A stretch of DNA of 64,000 nt from Micromonospora aurantiaca ATCC 27029 (GCF_000145235.1 NC_014391.1:3294001-3358000), one strand, 5' to 3'; shown: positions 17,802-27,116, numbered from the stretch's first letter. Numbers and translations are program-made. The notes: a model not told the origin generated them from the sequence alone.

Positions 17802-18455
17802 ATGACCGACCAGCACGGTGAGCTGGACGCCGCCCTCGAGCGGGTGATCGACGCGGCCCGCGCCCACCTGGCCGCCGTCCGGGCCGCCCAGGGCCGGATC
17901 GACGACGACGCCGTCTGGCAGGCGTACGTCGCGTTGAACAACGCCTCGTTCGCCTACGACGAGCAGCTGCTCGACGCGTTCGGCGAGGTGACGCCCTGGG
18001 ACGTGGAGTCGATCGACCCGGACGAGGCCGACGAGCGCTTCGGCGCCGTCGAGGGCGGCGAGCCCACCGACCCGCACCCGCGGGTCATCTCGGTGCGGCA
18101 GCGGCGCGACTACCGGGTGCCCAGCGTCGCCGCGCTGCTGCGCGCGGCCGAGGCGGCCCGCCGGGAGGGCACCCCGGAGGAGGACGAGCCGGCGCCGGTG
18201 GAGGGCGTCGGCGAGGCGGTGCTGGAGCTGCTGCAGAGCGGCGACGGTTCGCTGTCCGCGCTCGACGTGCCGGAGCTGGAGCCGCTGGACGGTGTGGTGA
18301 TGGTCAGCGAGGTCGGCACCCCCGTCGACCTGGAGTCGTTCGACGACGACGACCCGGTCGGCCCGTTCCAGCCGGCCGCCGACGACCGGCTGGTCGGCCG
18401 GCTCGACGAGCACCCGTTCATGGAACTCGACGAGGAGCACGACCACGCGCACTAG
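17802..18455 (+). CDS. Conserved actinobacterial hypothetical protein
   Basis: A 217-residue very acidic protein with N-terminal helices (LDAALERVIDAARAHLAAVR), a middle segment with VISVRQRRDYRVPSVAALLR, and an Asp/Glu/His-rich tail ending EHDHAH. No domain is recognised. The tail could bind metal, but nothing else supports that. It lies 61 bases behind the M20 peptidase and may share its transcript. Confidence 0.78.
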   Translation: MTDQHGELDAALERVIDAARAHLAAVRAAQGRIDDDAVWQAYVALNNASFAYDEQLLDAFGEVTPWDVESIDPDEADERFGAVEGGEPTDPHPRVISVRQRRDYRVPSVAALLRAAEAARREGTPEEDEPAPVEGVGEAVLELLQSGDGSLSALDVPELEPLDGVVMVSEVGTPVDLESFDDDDPVGPFQPAADDRLVGRLDEHPFMELDEEHDHAH

Positions 18456-18463
18456 GCCGTGCG

Positions 18464-18503
18464 CGTCCCCGGGGCGGCGCCGCGTCGCGCGGCCCCGGGG
18501 ACG
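18464..18503. terminator. Bidirectional terminator
   Basis: A 12-bp stem CGTCCCCGGGGC (18464-18475) pairs with GCCCCGGGGACG (18492-18503) between two converging genes. Confidence 0.7.
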
Positions 18504-18512
18504 GGCCCCTCG

Positions 18513-18704
18513 TCAGTACGACAGACCCGGCTGCGACTGGTTGACCAGGCGGCGCCGCAGCACCACCTGCCGCGTGCCGTCCCGGTAGAGCCGCACCCGG
18601 GCCAGCTCCCAGCCGGAGAACTCGGCCTGGATCGCCAGCTGCGCCGCGGCGGTCAGCCGATCGACGTTCGAGGGCAACCGCAGCGGCGCGTATTCGTAGT
18701 CCAT
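18513..18704 (-). CDS. DUF5703 family protein
   Basis: A 63-residue protein matching the small actinobacterial DUF5703 family: MDYEYAPLRLPSNVDRLTAA, then AEFSGWELARVRLYRDGTR and a basic end. It folds probably as one alpha/beta unit; no function is known. An upstream ATG at 18740 would add 12 unconserved residues. Confidence 0.82.
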   Translation of the reverse strand: MDYEYAPLRLPSNVDRLTAAAQLAIQAEFSGWELARVRLYRDGTRQVVLRRRLVNQSQPGLSY

Positions 18705-18774
18705 GCCCCTATGCTGCCCAGGTCGCGGGCCCTCCGCCACCCCCTGCGGGTGACCCGGATCGCCCTCGTACGGC

Positions 18775-19743
18775 TCACCCGTCGCGCTCCGGATAGCCCA
18801 CCGGCACCGCCGACACGTCGTCCAGCGCCGTGACGATCTCCTCCGGCAGCGTCATCCGCTCCACCTGCAACGCGCCGAGCAGCTGCCCGACGGTGCGGGC
18901 GCCCAGGATCGGCGCGGTCACGCCCGGCCGGTCCCGCACCCAGGCCAGCGCCACCTCCAGCGGCGACACGCCGAGCCCGCCGGCCGCGATCGCCACCGCC
19001 TCCACGATGCTGGAGCAGCGCGGCTCCAGGTACGTCGCGACGAACCGCTCGAAGTGCGGCGACACCGCCCGCGAGTCGGCCGGGCGGCCGTTGCGGTACT
19101 TGCCGGTCAGCACGCCCCGGCCCAGCGGCGACCAGGGCAGCACGCCCAGCCCCATCCCGGCGCAGGCGGGCAGCACCTCCCGCTCCACGCCGCGCTCCAG
19201 CAGCGAGTACTCCACCTGCGCGGCGACCACCGGGGCGCGCCCCGGCCAGGCGGCCTGCCAGGCGGCGGCCCGGGCGGTCTGCCAGCCGGAGAAGTTCGAC
19301 ACACCCACGTAGCGGGCCTTCCCGCTGGACACCGCGTGGTCCAGCGCCGAGAGCGTCTCCTCCAGCGGGGTGTCCGGGTCGTACCCGTGCACCTGCCACA
19401 GGTCGACGTGATCGGTGCCCAGCCGGCGCAGCGAGGCGTCCAGCGTACGCAGCAGGTGACCGCGCGATCCGTCCCGGCGGCGGCTGCCCGGCCGCAGGCC
19501 CGCCTTGGTGGCGATCAGCAGCTCGTCGCGGTCCACCAGGCTGCCCAGCAGCGAGCCGATCACCGACTCGGCGTCGCCGTCGGCGTACACGTCGGCGGTG
19601 TCGACGAGGTTGCCGCCCGCGTCGAGGTAGCTCTTCAGCTGGGCGGCCGCGTCGTCGGCGTCGGTGTCCCGTCCCCAGGTCATGGTGCCGAGCGCGAGCC
19701 GCGATACCGCCAGCCCGCTTCGGCCGAGCGGTCGCTGTTGCAT
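18775..19743 (-). CDS. Aldo/keto reductase
   Basis: A 322-residue NADPH-dependent aldo/keto reductase of full length. The catalytic tetrad is visible: Asp and Tyr in VDTADVYADGDAESVIG, Lys in LLIATKAG and His in DLWQVHGYDPDTP. The C-terminal cofactor region ILGARTVGQL is intact. It reduces aldehydes or ketones; the substrate cannot be told. It is divergent from the LLM oxidoreductase, with 164 bases between the two starts. Confidence 0.93.
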   Translation of the reverse strand: MQQRPLGRSGLAVSRLALGTMTWGRDTDADDAAAQLKSYLDAGGNLVDTADVYADGDAESVIGSLLGSLVDRDELLIATKAGLRPGSRRRDGSRGHLLRTLDASLRRLGTDHVDLWQVHGYDPDTPLEETLSALDHAVSSGKARYVGVSNFSGWQTARAAAWQAAWPGRAPVVAAQVEYSLLERGVEREVLPACAGMGLGVLPWSPLGRGVLTGKYRNGRPADSRAVSPHFERFVATYLEPRCSSIVEAVAIAAGGLGVSPLEVALAWVRDRPGVTAPILGARTVGQLLGALQVERMTLPEEIVTALDDVSAVPVGYPERDG

Positions 19744-19907
19744 GCGTGAACCTTATTTCGAACCCGGCGTCACGGATATCCTCGCCGCAGTCAACTTCCC
19801 GCGCGAGCTCCACCCGGTGTGACATGTTCGGGGCGAGCCGGACGTCGAGGGTGCCACGCTCATTGCGTAACCTGATGCGACCTGTGGTGCGGACGGTGGG
19901 AGGATCA

Positions 19908-20960
19908 GTGCGACTCGGGCTCAACCTCGGATACCAGACGGCGTGGAGCACGCCCTTCGACCACCTGGCGCTGGCCCAGGAGGCGGACCGGCTCGGCTAC
20001 TCGGTGGTCTGGGCCGCGGAGGCGTACGGCTCGGACTCGCCGAGCATGCTGGCCTGGATCGCCGGTCAGACGGAGCGCATCGACGTGGGCTCCGCGGTCA
20101 TGCAGATCCCGGCCCGTACCCCCGCCATGACCGCGATGACCGCCGCGACCATCGACACGCTCTCCGGCGGCCGGTTCCGGCTCGGCCTGGGCGTGTCCGG
20201 CCCGCAGGTCTCCGAGGGCTGGCACGGCGTGCGGTTCGCCAAGCCGCTGGCCCGCACCCGGGAGTACGTCGACATCGTCAAGCTGGCGGTGGCCCGCAAG
20301 GAGGTCGCGTACGACGGCGAGCACTACACGCTGCCGCTGCCCGACGGCCCCGGCAAGGCGCTGCGGCTGGGCTTCCACCCGCCGCGCGACCACATCCCGA
20401 TCTACCTGGCCGCAGTCGGCCCGAAGAACCTGGAACTGGCCGGCGAGATCGCCGACGGCTGGCTGGCCGTCTTCTACTCACCGGAGTTCGCCGAGGAGCA
20501 CCTCGCCTCGGTACGCGCCGGGCGCGCGGCGGCGGGCAAGGAACTGGCCGGCTTCGACGTGGTGCCGTCCGTGCCGGTCGTGGTCGGCGACGACATCGCC
20601 ACCTGCGCCGAGCTGGTGCGCTGGTACGCCGCGCTGTACGTGGGCGGCATGGGCAGCCGCAAGCAGAACTTCTACAACCAGCTCGCCACCCGGATGGGCT
20701 ACGGCGACGCCGCCCGCGAGGTCCAGGACCTCTACCTGGCCAAGCGGCAGCGCGACGCGGCCGCCGCCGTACCGATGGAGTTCATCGACCGCACCTCGCT
20801 GCTCGGCCCGAAGGAGCGCATCGCCGAGCGGATGCGGGAGTACGCCGCCGCCGGCGTGACCACGCTGTCGGTGTCGCTGTTCGTGGCCGACCGGGACAGC
20901 GGGGTGCAGACCCTGCGTACCGTCGCCGAGGCGCTGGAGCTGTCCGGAGTCGGCGAGTGA
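19908..20960 (+). CDS. LLM class F420-dependent oxidoreductase
   Basis: A 350-residue luciferase-like TIM-barrel enzyme that probably uses coenzyme F420. Motifs: [11 protein letters not shown] at the first strand, [38 protein letters not shown] and [20 protein letters not shown], typical of the F420-dependent group. GTG 19908 is chosen because GGGAGGATCA precedes it and the protein then begins at the first barrel strand. The gene overlaps the uppP start by four bases (GTGA), so the two are co-translated. Confidence 0.88.
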   Translation: MRLGLNLGYQTAWSTPFDHLALAQEADRLGYSVVWAAEAYGSDSPSMLAWIAGQTERIDVGSAVMQIPARTPAMTAMTAATIDTLSGGRFRLGLGVSGPQVSEGWHGVRFAKPLARTREYVDIVKLAVARKEVAYDGEHYTLPLPDGPGKALRLGFHPPRDHIPIYLAAVGPKNLELAGEIADGWLAVFYSPEFAEEHLASVRAGRAAAGKELAGFDVVPSVPVVVGDDIATCAELVRWYAALYVGGMGSRKQNFYNQLATRMGYGDAAREVQDLYLAKRQRDAAAAVPMEFIDRTSLLGPKERIAERMREYAAAGVTTLSVSLFVADRDSGVQTLRTVAEALELSGVGE

Positions 20961-21793
20961 CCTGGATCGAGGCCATCGTCCTGGGCCTGGTCCAGGGACT
21001 GACCGAGTTCCTTCCGGTGTCCTCGTCCGGGCACCTGCGGATCACCTCGGCCCTGTTCTTCGGCCGGGACGCGGGCGCGTCGTTCACCGCGGTGACCCAG
21101 CTCGGCACCGAGGCCGCCGTCCTGATCTACTTCGCCAAGGACATCTGGCGGATCGTCCGGACCTGGTTCGTCGGCCTGGTCGACCGTTCGGTGCGGTCGA
21201 GCCTCGACTACCGGATGGGCTGGTACGTCATCGTCGGCACCATCCCGATCGGCATCTTCGGGCTGATCTTCAAGGACCAGATCCGCACCGCCGGCCGGAA
21301 CCTCTGGCTGATCTCCTGCACGCTGATCATCGGCGCGATGCTGCTGGCCTTCGCCGAGTACTGGGGCCGGCAGACCCGCACGCTGGAGAACTTCCGGATG
21401 CGCGACGGCGTCATCATGGGCTTCGCCCAGGCCGCGGCGCTGGTCCCCGGCGTCTCCCGCTCGGGCGGCACCCTGACCGCGGGCCTGCTGCTCAACCTCA
21501 CCCGGGAGACCGCGGCCCGCTACTCGTTCCTGCTGGCGATCCCGGCCGTGGTGATCTCCGGAGTGTTCAGCCTCCCCGACGTCTTCGAGCCGTCCGCGCC
21601 GGGCACCGCCGCGCCGAGCGTGGCGCAGATGGTGATCGCGACGCTCATCGCGTTCGCCGTCGGCTACGCGGCCATCGCGTGGCTGCTGCGCTACGTCGCC
21701 CACCACACGCTGTACGTCTTCGTGCTGTACCGGGTGGCGCTGGGCAGCCTGGTGATCTGCCTGCTGGCGACCGGCACGATCAGCGCGACCTGA
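20957..21793 (+). CDS. uppP: Undecaprenyl-diphosphatase UppP (BacA type)
   Basis: A 278-residue polytopic membrane protein (about eight hydrophobic segments) that dephosphorylates undecaprenyl pyrophosphate so the lipid carrier can be reused in peptidoglycan synthesis. Both active-site regions are intact: [14 protein letters not shown] near the N-terminus and [15 protein letters not shown] in the middle. GTG 20957 overlaps the stop of the LLM gene. Overexpression confers bacitracin resistance in other bacteria. Confidence 0.95.
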   Translation: MTWIEAIVLGLVQGLTEFLPVSSSGHLRITSALFFGRDAGASFTAVTQLGTEAAVLIYFAKDIWRIVRTWFVGLVDRSVRSSLDYRMGWYVIVGTIPIGIFGLIFKDQIRTAGRNLWLISCTLIIGAMLLAFAEYWGRQTRTLENFRMRDGVIMGFAQAAALVPGVSRSGGTLTAGLLLNLTRETAARYSFLLAIPAVVISGVFSLPDVFEPSAPGTAAPSVAQMVIATLIAFAVGYAAIAWLLRYVAHHTLYVFVLYRVALGSLVICLLATGTISAT

Positions 21794-21812
21794 CGCTGTC
21801 TCCTGGCACGCG

Positions 21813-21852
21813 AAAAGGCCGGCACCCCGTTGGTTCGGAGTGCCGGCCTTTC
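21813..21852. terminator. Bidirectional terminator
   Basis: AAAGGCCGGCACCCC and GGAGTGCCGGCCTTT form a long stem around the loop GTTGGTTC, with A and T runs on either side. It serves the converging uppP and secreted-protein genes. Confidence 0.85.
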
Positions 21853-21870
21853 GCTGTTCTTACTTGGTTC

Positions 21871-22458
21871 TTAGCTGTTCCAGTGCTGGGCGACGAGGTC
21901 GGCGGCCTGCTGCTCCCACTGGGCGTAGTGGTCCGGGTAGGCCGACACCTGGACGGTCTGGGCGGCCTTGGTCAGCGGCATGTCCTGCCAGCCGTCGACC
22001 TGCTTGAGGCCCTTGAGGAAGGCGGTGGTGGAGTATTCGGGGTCGGTGATCTGCTCCACGGTGCCCCAGCCGGAGGAGGGGCGCTGCTGGAACAGGCCCT
22101 GCGAGTCGTGGTCGTTACGGTCACCGAGGTGGCCGAGGTTCTCCAGCTTCGACTCCTGCAGCGCCGTGGCGATGGAGACGACGGCGGCACGCTCGTCCAT
22201 GCCGGCCTTCTTGGTGGCGGCGATGATGGCCTTGACGTTGGCGGTCTGCTCGTCGTTGAGGTCGATGTGGGACTGGGTGCCCTGCACGCCGTGCGGGATG
22301 AGTGTGGCGGTGTCGAGCTTCGCGGCGGCCTGAGTGGTGGTGACGGCCGCGTCCCGCGTGGGGGTGGTGGTGTCGTGGTTGAGGGGGCCGGCGGCGAGGC
22401 CACCGGCGACGGTCAGACCGGCGATACCGAGGATGCTCTTACGCAGGATCGTGTTCAT
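21871..22458 (-). CDS. Secreted lytic-transglycosylase-like protein
   Basis: A 195-residue exported protein: signal peptide MNTILRKSILGIAGLTVAGG with a following Ala-rich stretch, a Thr/Ala-rich spacer, then a helical lysozyme-like domain with ATALQESKLENLGHLGDRN and GLFQQRPSSGWGTVEQ. The glutamate in ALQESKL and the QGLFQQRP motif match actinobacterial SLT-like/resuscitation-type muralytic proteins. It probably cleaves or binds peptidoglycan outside the cell. The start is fixed by the signal peptide. A long untranslated leader with two matching hairpins lies upstream. Confidence 0.82.
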   Translation of the reverse strand: MNTILRKSILGIAGLTVAGGLAAGPLNHDTTTPTRDAAVTTTQAAAKLDTATLIPHGVQGTQSHIDLNDEQTANVKAIIAATKKAGMDERAAVVSIATALQESKLENLGHLGDRNDHDSQGLFQQRPSSGWGTVEQITDPEYSTTAFLKGLKQVDGWQDMPLTKAAQTVQVSAYPDHYAQWEQQAADLVAQHWNS

Positions 22459-22483
22459 GAGGGGGCTCCATTCGGGGGTCGAC

Positions 22484-22592
22484 GCACACCCGGGGGTGGG
22501 GTGCGTGGGCACCGTCAGGCGCTCAAGAAAGGTTCTCGGGGGGATCCGGCGTCCTGCACACGCTGCCCGCGGCACGCCCGGGGGTGGCGTGC
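22484..22592 (-). promoter_or_regulatory. Twin hairpins with identical loops in the leader of the secreted protein gene
   Basis: Two hairpins lie 88 bases apart: GCACACC-CGGGGGT-GGGGTGC at 22484-22504 and GCACGCC-CGGGGGT-GGCGTGC at 22572-22592 (plus-strand reading). The seven-base loops are identical and the stems are near-copies, so a duplicated RNA or DNA element is likely. No known riboswitch class was recognised. Confidence 0.45.
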
Positions 22593-22925
22593 GGGGTTCG
22601 GCTGGGTGGCGCCGGAGACATCCACAACGACCGCCGGCCCAGGATGCATTCCCGGCCCCTACCACCCGCGCTCGCGTGCTACCGGGGGTGCTGCTGCGGC
22701 CGTTCACCAGGTATAACGCCCCGGCCCCGCCCACGATTCCGCCAGCCGGGTGTCCCCCACCACCCCGAAACCCGACACCCGACGCAGCCCGGACACCGCC
22801 CCCATCCACCCGAGCCCGCCATGTCCCCCGCCACCGACGTCGCGCCCGCCCGCGTCCCGCCCGCCCATGTCGCCCGCCCGCCCATGTCGCCCGCCCCGCG
22901 TCGCGCCCGCCCGCGTCCCGCCGCG

Positions 22926-22985
22926 TCGATCATGAACTTAGCGGCATCGTCTGTCCGGTTTGTCTCCGCCAACCTCATGATCGGC
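22926..22985. repeat. 60-bp palindromic repeat, GATCATG type, copy A
   Basis: Imperfect inverted repeat: arms TCGATCATGAACTTAGCGG (22926-22944) and CCGCCAACCTCATGATCGG (22967-22985), with core GTCCGGTTTGTC. Copy B at 23182 shares both arms and the core. Confidence 0.8.
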
Positions 22986-23181
22986 CGAGTGGGTGGGTCC
23001 GCGAGGGTGGAGCTGGTGGCGCGAGCCCGGCCGGAGCGGGGCACCCGGCATCCGCCCACGCTCGACGGGAGATCTTGGTACGAGAAGGCCCCCAGAGGGG
23101 CGCAAACCTTCCAAGTTCTCCGCCGCCACGCACCTGATCCCGGCGAGGCCCGGGCGTCGCCCACGGGACGCCTTCCGTCGG

Positions 23182-23240
23182 TCGATCATGAAGTTGGCCG
23201 GGATTGCCGTCCGATTTGTCCAGGCCAACCTCATGATCGA
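23182..23240. repeat. 60-bp palindromic repeat, GATCATG type, copy B
   Basis: Arms TCGATCATGAAGTTGGCC (23182-23199) and GGCCAACCTCATGATCGA (23223-23240) pair with one mismatch; the core GTCCGATTTGTC matches copy A at all but one base. Confidence 0.85.
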
Positions 23241-23342
23241 CGCGCCGAAGGGGGGGCGGAGGGGGCGGAGGCGGGCCGGGAGCCGGGAGCGGCCGGGGAA
23301 CGAGCTGTCGTGGCGGGACGATCATCGGGGGGACGTACCGCC

Positions 23343-23348
23343 TAGGGT
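23343..23348 (+). promoter_or_regulatory. Leaderless -10 box of the phosphomutase gene
   Basis: TAGGGT, seven bases, then GTG 23356. The same hexamer at the same distance precedes the DUF3090 gene at 24148, and TAGGCT does so for mshC. Confidence 0.5.
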
Positions 23349-23355
23349 GGTCAGC

Positions 23356-24060
23356 GTGGCGACCCTTCTGCTTCTGCGACACGGCCGGACCACCGCGAAC
23401 GCCGACGGCGGCCTGGCCGGGCGGCAACCGGTCGAGCTGGACGACACCGGCCGGGCGCAGGCCACGGCGGTCGGCGGGCGCCTCGCCGGGCTGCCGCTGG
23501 CGGCGGTGGTGACCAGCCCGCTCATCCGCTGCCGGCAGACCCTCGACCTGGCGCTTCCCGGCGCCGAGCCGGTCGTCGACGAAGGGCTGATCGAGTGCGG
23601 GTACGGCGACTGGGAGGGGCAGTCGCTGAAGAAGCTGGCGAAGGAGCCGCTCTGGCCGGTGGTCCAGCAGCACCCGAGCGCCGCCGCGTTCCCGCAGGGC
23701 GAGTCGATGGCGGCCATGTCGGCGCGCGCGGTCGCCGCGGTACGGGCGTGGGACGCCCGGGTCACCGCCGAGCACGGGCCGGAGGCCATCTGGCTGGCGT
23801 GCAGCCACGGCGACGTGATCAAGGCGATCGTGGCGGACGCGCTCGGCGTACACCTTGATCTTTTTCAGCGGATCGTGGCCGACCCGGCGTCGGTGACGGC
23901 GATCCGCTACACCCCGTTGCGACCGTTCCTGGTCCGGCTCAACGACACCGGCGGTGACCTGTCGGCGCTGGTCCCGCCGCCGCGCAAGCGGCGCCGGCGA
24001 CCGGCGCGGGCGGCCGAGTCCGACGCGGCGGTCGGCGGAGGCGCGGGCGCGGCCGGGTGA
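23356..24060 (+). CDS. Histidine phosphatase / putative phosphomutase, MSMEG_4193 family
   Basis: A 234-residue member of the histidine phosphatase superfamily. The catalytic LLLRHGRTTANADGGLAG opens the protein, the second region has VVTSPLIRCRQTLDLA, and LACSHGDVIKAIVADALG gives the second histidine. This subfamily (MSMEG_4193, TIGR03848) sits in actinobacterial mycothiol clusters with DUF3090, a SCO1664-like protein and mshC, exactly as here. The exact substrate is not known; a role near mycothiol synthesis is inferred from context. The C-terminal 30 residues are an unconserved basic tail. Confidence 0.88.
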   Translation: MATLLLLRHGRTTANADGGLAGRQPVELDDTGRAQATAVGGRLAGLPLAAVVTSPLIRCRQTLDLALPGAEPVVDEGLIECGYGDWEGQSLKKLAKEPLWPVVQQHPSAAAFPQGESMAAMSARAVAAVRAWDARVTAEHGPEAIWLACSHGDVIKAIVADALGVHLDLFQRIVADPASVTAIRYTPLRPFLVRLNDTGGDLSALVPPPRKRRRRPARAAESDAAVGGGAGAAG

Positions 24061-24134
24061 AGCGGGTGTACGCGGCGCGTTCGCTCTGGGCGGATTCGGC
24101 GTCGGTGGGCTGCGCGGTGCTTCCACACGCCGGA

Positions 24135-24140
24135 TAGGGT
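24135..24140 (+). promoter_or_regulatory. Leaderless -10 box of the DUF3090 gene
   Basis: TAGGGT followed by seven bases and ATG 24148; no ribosome binding site is seen. Confidence 0.5.
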
Positions 24141-24147
24141 CGTGGGT

Positions 24148-24729
24148 ATGACGCACCAGGTGCACGCCTTCGAGCCGCCGGAGCGGTTCGTCGCCGGTAC
24201 GGTCGGCCCGCCGGGGGAGCGCACGTTCTTCCTCCAGGCGCGCGGCGGCGGCCGGCTGGTCAGCGTGTCGCTGGAGAAGGTCCAGGTGTCGTTGCTCGCC
24301 GAAAAGCTGGAGGAGCTGCTCGCCGAGGCGCAGCGCCGCTTCGGCGTGAAGCTCCCGGAGCCGGTCACCACCGTGACCGGCGACAACGAGCCGCTCGACA
24401 CGCCTGTGGACGAGGAGTTCCGGGTCGGCACGCTGGGCCTGGCCTTCGACGTGGACACCGCCACCGTGGTGATCGAGGCGATCGCCGTCGGTGAGGCCGA
24501 GGTCGAGGTCGAGCTGGGCGACGCGGACGACGACGCCGACGAGGACCCGGACGAGCCGGACGACGACCTCGACCGCCTGCGGGTGCGGCTGACCCCGGAG
24601 GCGACCCGCGAGTTCATCGAACGGGCCAAGCGCGTCGTGAACGCCGGCCGGCCCCCCTGCCCGCTGTGCGGCCAGCCGCTCGACCCGGCCGGTCACCTCT
24701 GCCCCCGGCACAACGGCTATCACCGGTGA
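24148..24729 (+). CDS. DUF3090 family protein of the mycothiol cluster
   Basis: A 193-residue protein of the TIGR03847/DUF3090 family. Conserved segments: FEPPERFVAGTVGPPGERTF and FLQARGGGRLVSVSLEK at the N-terminus, an acidic middle, and a C-terminal zinc ribbon CPLCGQPLDPAGHLCPRHNG. Function is unknown; it is constantly linked to mshC. Its stop overlaps the GTG start of the next gene, so the two are co-translated. Confidence 0.9.
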   Translation: MTHQVHAFEPPERFVAGTVGPPGERTFFLQARGGGRLVSVSLEKVQVSLLAEKLEELLAEAQRRFGVKLPEPVTTVTGDNEPLDTPVDEEFRVGTLGLAFDVDTATVVIEAIAVGEAEVEVELGDADDDADEDPDEPDDDLDRLRVRLTPEATREFIERAKRVVNAGRPPCPLCGQPLDPAGHLCPRHNGYHR

Positions 24730-25544
24730 CCTCGTCGGAACTGCAGCCCCGACAGGACGGCGCCGAGGCGCTGCGGCTGCTCGCCGACGGTGAGCTGACC
24801 CTGGAGGGGCGGCTCGTCGACGCCTCCAACGCGACGCTGCGCGGCGTCATCGCCCTCGGCGACGTGACAGCGCACTGCGTCTACAAGCCGGTACGCGGCG
24901 AGCGCCCGCTCTGGGACTTCCCGGACGGCACGCTCGCCGGCCGGGAGGTGTCCGCCTACCTGGTGTCCCGGGCCACCGGCTGGGACCTGGTTCCGCCCAC
25001 AGTGCTGCGCGACGGCCCGTTCGGCCCCGGCTCGTGCCAGCTCTGGATCGACGAGCCGGACGACGCCGAGCCGCTCGTCGGATTCGTGCCGGCGCGGGAG
25101 ATCCCACCGCGCTGGTTCCCGGTCGCCGCAGCGCGCGACGACGACGGGGCGGCGTACGCGCTGGCGCACGCCGACGACCCCCGCCTGGCCCGGCTCGTCG
25201 TGCTCGACGCGATCATCAACAACGCCGACCGCAAGGGCGGGCACGTGCTCGTCGGCCCGGACGACCGGATCTACGGCGTCGACCACGGCGTGAGCTTCCA
25301 CGTCGAGGAGAAGCTGCGGACGGTCCTGTGGGGCTGGGCCGGCCGCGAACTGCCGCCGGACGCGGTGGAGATGCTCGACGGCCTGGCCGGGCAGCTCCGC
25401 GGGCCGCTCGGTGAGGAACTGGCCGAGCACCTGACCATCGGTGAGCTGGCCGCGCTGGCGGAACGGGTCGAGCGGCTGCGCGAGAGCGGCCGGTTCCCCC
25501 TGCCGCCGCAGGAGTGGCCGGCGATGCCCTGGCCACCCATGTGA
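24726..25544 (+). CDS. SCO1664 family protein (TIGR03843)
   Basis: A 272-residue protein with a PI3/4-kinase-like fold signature: VYKPVRGERPLWDFPDGTLA, then LVVLDAIINNADRKGGHVLV and YGVDHGVSFH, which resemble the catalytic and metal-binding loops (HxxDRKxxN and D-H-G type). It may phosphorylate a small molecule or protein, but no activity is established for the family. GTG 24726 overlaps the DUF3090 stop codon. It belongs to the same conserved mycothiol cluster. Confidence 0.88.
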   Translation: MTSSELQPRQDGAEALRLLADGELTLEGRLVDASNATLRGVIALGDVTAHCVYKPVRGERPLWDFPDGTLAGREVSAYLVSRATGWDLVPPTVLRDGPFGPGSCQLWIDEPDDAEPLVGFVPAREIPPRWFPVAAARDDDGAAYALAHADDPRLARLVVLDAIINNADRKGGHVLVGPDDRIYGVDHGVSFHVEEKLRTVLWGWAGRELPPDAVEMLDGLAGQLRGPLGEELAEHLTIGELAALAERVERLRESGRFPLPPQEWPAMPWPPM

Positions 25545-25598
25545 GCTGCTGTCGCGTTGATCACCCGTAGGGCGGCACCCGAGCGTCTGACGGATCGT

Positions 25599-25604
25599 TA
25601 GGCT
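25599..25604 (+). promoter_or_regulatory. Leaderless -10 box of mshC
   Basis: TAGGCT followed by seven bases and ATG 25612, in the 67-base gap after the SCO1664-like gene; mshC can therefore be transcribed on its own. Confidence 0.5.
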
Positions 25605-25611
25605 GGCGGTC

Positions 25612-26850
25612 ATGGAGTCTTGGGCGGGACATGACGTGCCACGGCTGCCCGGCGAGGGCGTGTCGCTGAGGTTGTACGACTCGGCGCGGCAGGGCGCCCA
25701 TCCCAGCCGGCCCGAGGGCGCGGCCTCGATGTACGTCTGCGGCATCACCCCGTACGACGCGACGCACCTCGGGCACGCCGCCACCATGATCACGTTCGAC
25801 CTGGTGCAGCGGATGTGGCGCGACGCCGGCCTCGACGTGCGGTACGTGCAGAACGTCACCGACATCGACGACCCGCTGCTGGAGCGCGCCGAGCGCGACG
25901 GCGAGGACTGGAAGGTCCTGGCCATGCGGGAGACCGCGCTGTTCCGCGAGGACATGGAGGCGCTGCGGATGATCCCGCCGGCGCACTACGTCGGCGCGGT
26001 CGAGTCGATCCCGGACATCGCCGAGAAGGTGCTGATGCTGCTCAAGGACGGCGCGGCGTACCGGCTCGACGACGGCACCGGCGACGTCTACTTCGACATC
26101 TCCGCCGCACCCCGGTTCGGCTACGAGTCCAACCTGACCCGCGAGCAGATGATCGAGCTGTTCGCCGAGCGCGGCGGCGACCCGGAACGCGCCGGCAAGC
26201 GCGACCCGCTCGACCCGCTGCTGTGGCGCGGCGCCCGCGAGGGCGAGCCGTCCTGGCCCGGCGGCGACCTGGGCCCGGGCCGTCCCGGCTGGCACATCGA
26301 GTGCACAGTCATCGCGTTGAACCTGCTCGGCGACCGGATCGACGTGCAGGGCGGCGGCAACGACCTGATCTTCCCGCACCACGAGTGCTCCGCCGCGCAC
26401 GCCGAGCGGCTGACCGGCGAGGCACCGTTCGCCGACCACTACGTGCACGCCGGCATGATCGGCCTGGACGGCGAGAAGATGTCGAAGTCCCAGGGCAACC
26501 TGGTCTTCGTATCCCGGCTGCGGGCCGACAAGGTCGACCCGATGGCGGTCCGGCTGGCGCTGATGAGCGGGCACTACCGCAGCGACCGCTCCTGGACCGA
26601 CGACCTGCTCACCGAGGCGCAGGAGCGGCTGGGCCGCTGGCGGCGGGCCGCCGCCGCGCCGGCCGGGCCGTCGGGGGCGGCGTTGCTGGCCGCGGTACGC
26701 GAGCGCCTGGCCGACGACCTGGACACGCCGGGTGCGTTGGCGGCGGCCGACCGCTGGGCCGAAGGAACCCTGAACGGCGTCACGGACGACGAGACCGCTC
26801 CGGCCCTCTTCCGAGACACGGTGGACGCCCTCCTAGGCATCGCCCTCTAG
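25612..26850 (+). CDS. mshC: Cysteine:GlcN-inositol ligase MshC
   Basis: A 412-residue enzyme that joins cysteine to glucosaminyl-inositol in mycothiol synthesis, using ATP. It is a class I cysteinyl-tRNA synthetase relative without the anticodon-binding tail. HLGH is at 52-55 in [17 protein letters not shown] at 289-293, and zinc ligands C43, C231 and H256 are present. The MshC-specific segment [20 protein letters not shown] separates it from CysS. The three upstream genes are its usual companions. Confidence 0.94.
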   Translation: MESWAGHDVPRLPGEGVSLRLYDSARQGAHPSRPEGAASMYVCGITPYDATHLGHAATMITFDLVQRMWRDAGLDVRYVQNVTDIDDPLLERAERDGEDWKVLAMRETALFREDMEALRMIPPAHYVGAVESIPDIAEKVLMLLKDGAAYRLDDGTGDVYFDISAAPRFGYESNLTREQMIELFAERGGDPERAGKRDPLDPLLWRGAREGEPSWPGGDLGPGRPGWHIECTVIALNLLGDRIDVQGGGNDLIFPHHECSAAHAERLTGEAPFADHYVHAGMIGLDGEKMSKSQGNLVFVSRLRADKVDPMAVRLALMSGHYRSDRSWTDDLLTEAQERLGRWRRAAAAPAGPSGAALLAAVRERLADDLDTPGALAAADRWAEGTLNGVTDDETAPALFRDTVDALLGIAL

Positions 26851-26915
26851 CCCCGCCCCGTCCTTCCACCGCGCCTCATCGCCCTCGCGCCGCGCCTTCT
26901 CGCCTGCTCGCGCGT

Positions 26916-26984
26916 CGATCTTGCACTTGCGGCCCACGTTCCGGCGCTTTTGCCCGGTTCGCGGGGGCCGCAACCGCAAGATCG
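26916..26984. repeat. 69-bp palindromic repeat, GATCTTG type, copy 1
   Basis: Arms CGATCTTGCACTTGCGGCCC (26916-26935) and GGGCCGCAACCGCAAGATCG (26965-26984) pair at 18 of 20 positions, with a core containing CCCGGTTCGCG. Confidence 0.8.
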
Positions 26985-27116
26985 CGCCGTCCGGCGGCGG
27001 GTGTGGCGTGGGTGGAACGTGGTGGGTGCGTCGAGGACGGTTTGACACACGTGATGTTCCACTCGGGCGTGGCCGGCCCCGGCTGCTCCGTGCGCTGGCG
27101 ACCCGACCGCTGACTC

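Larger units (their letters stand above)
22593..23355. other. Gene-free region with palindromes and C-rich low-complexity DNA
   Basis: About 760 bases without a convincing gene. It holds a C-rich degenerate stretch with repeated CGCCCGCCCATGT-like units (about 22840-22925), two related 60-bp palindromes, and between them a 120-base segment (about 23060-23175) with a short GGCCCCCAGAGGGGCGC hairpin. The proline-rich frames here are composition artefacts. Confidence 0.6.

Noticed and set aside
22459-22760. ydaO (c-di-AMP) riboswitch upstream of the secreted lytic protein
   Set aside because: GCCGAACCC is present, but the GGGTGAANC and CAGCTAACC elements and the order of helices do not fit.
22679-23164. 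Proline/arginine-rich frames in the 22.6-23.3 kb gap
   Set aside because: Composition artefacts without ribosome sites or family features; they cross the palindromes.
25612-26850. Cysteinyl-tRNA synthetase
   Set aside because: The length of 412 residues, lack of an anticodon domain, the specific [12 protein letters not shown] segment and the mycothiol cluster point to MshC.
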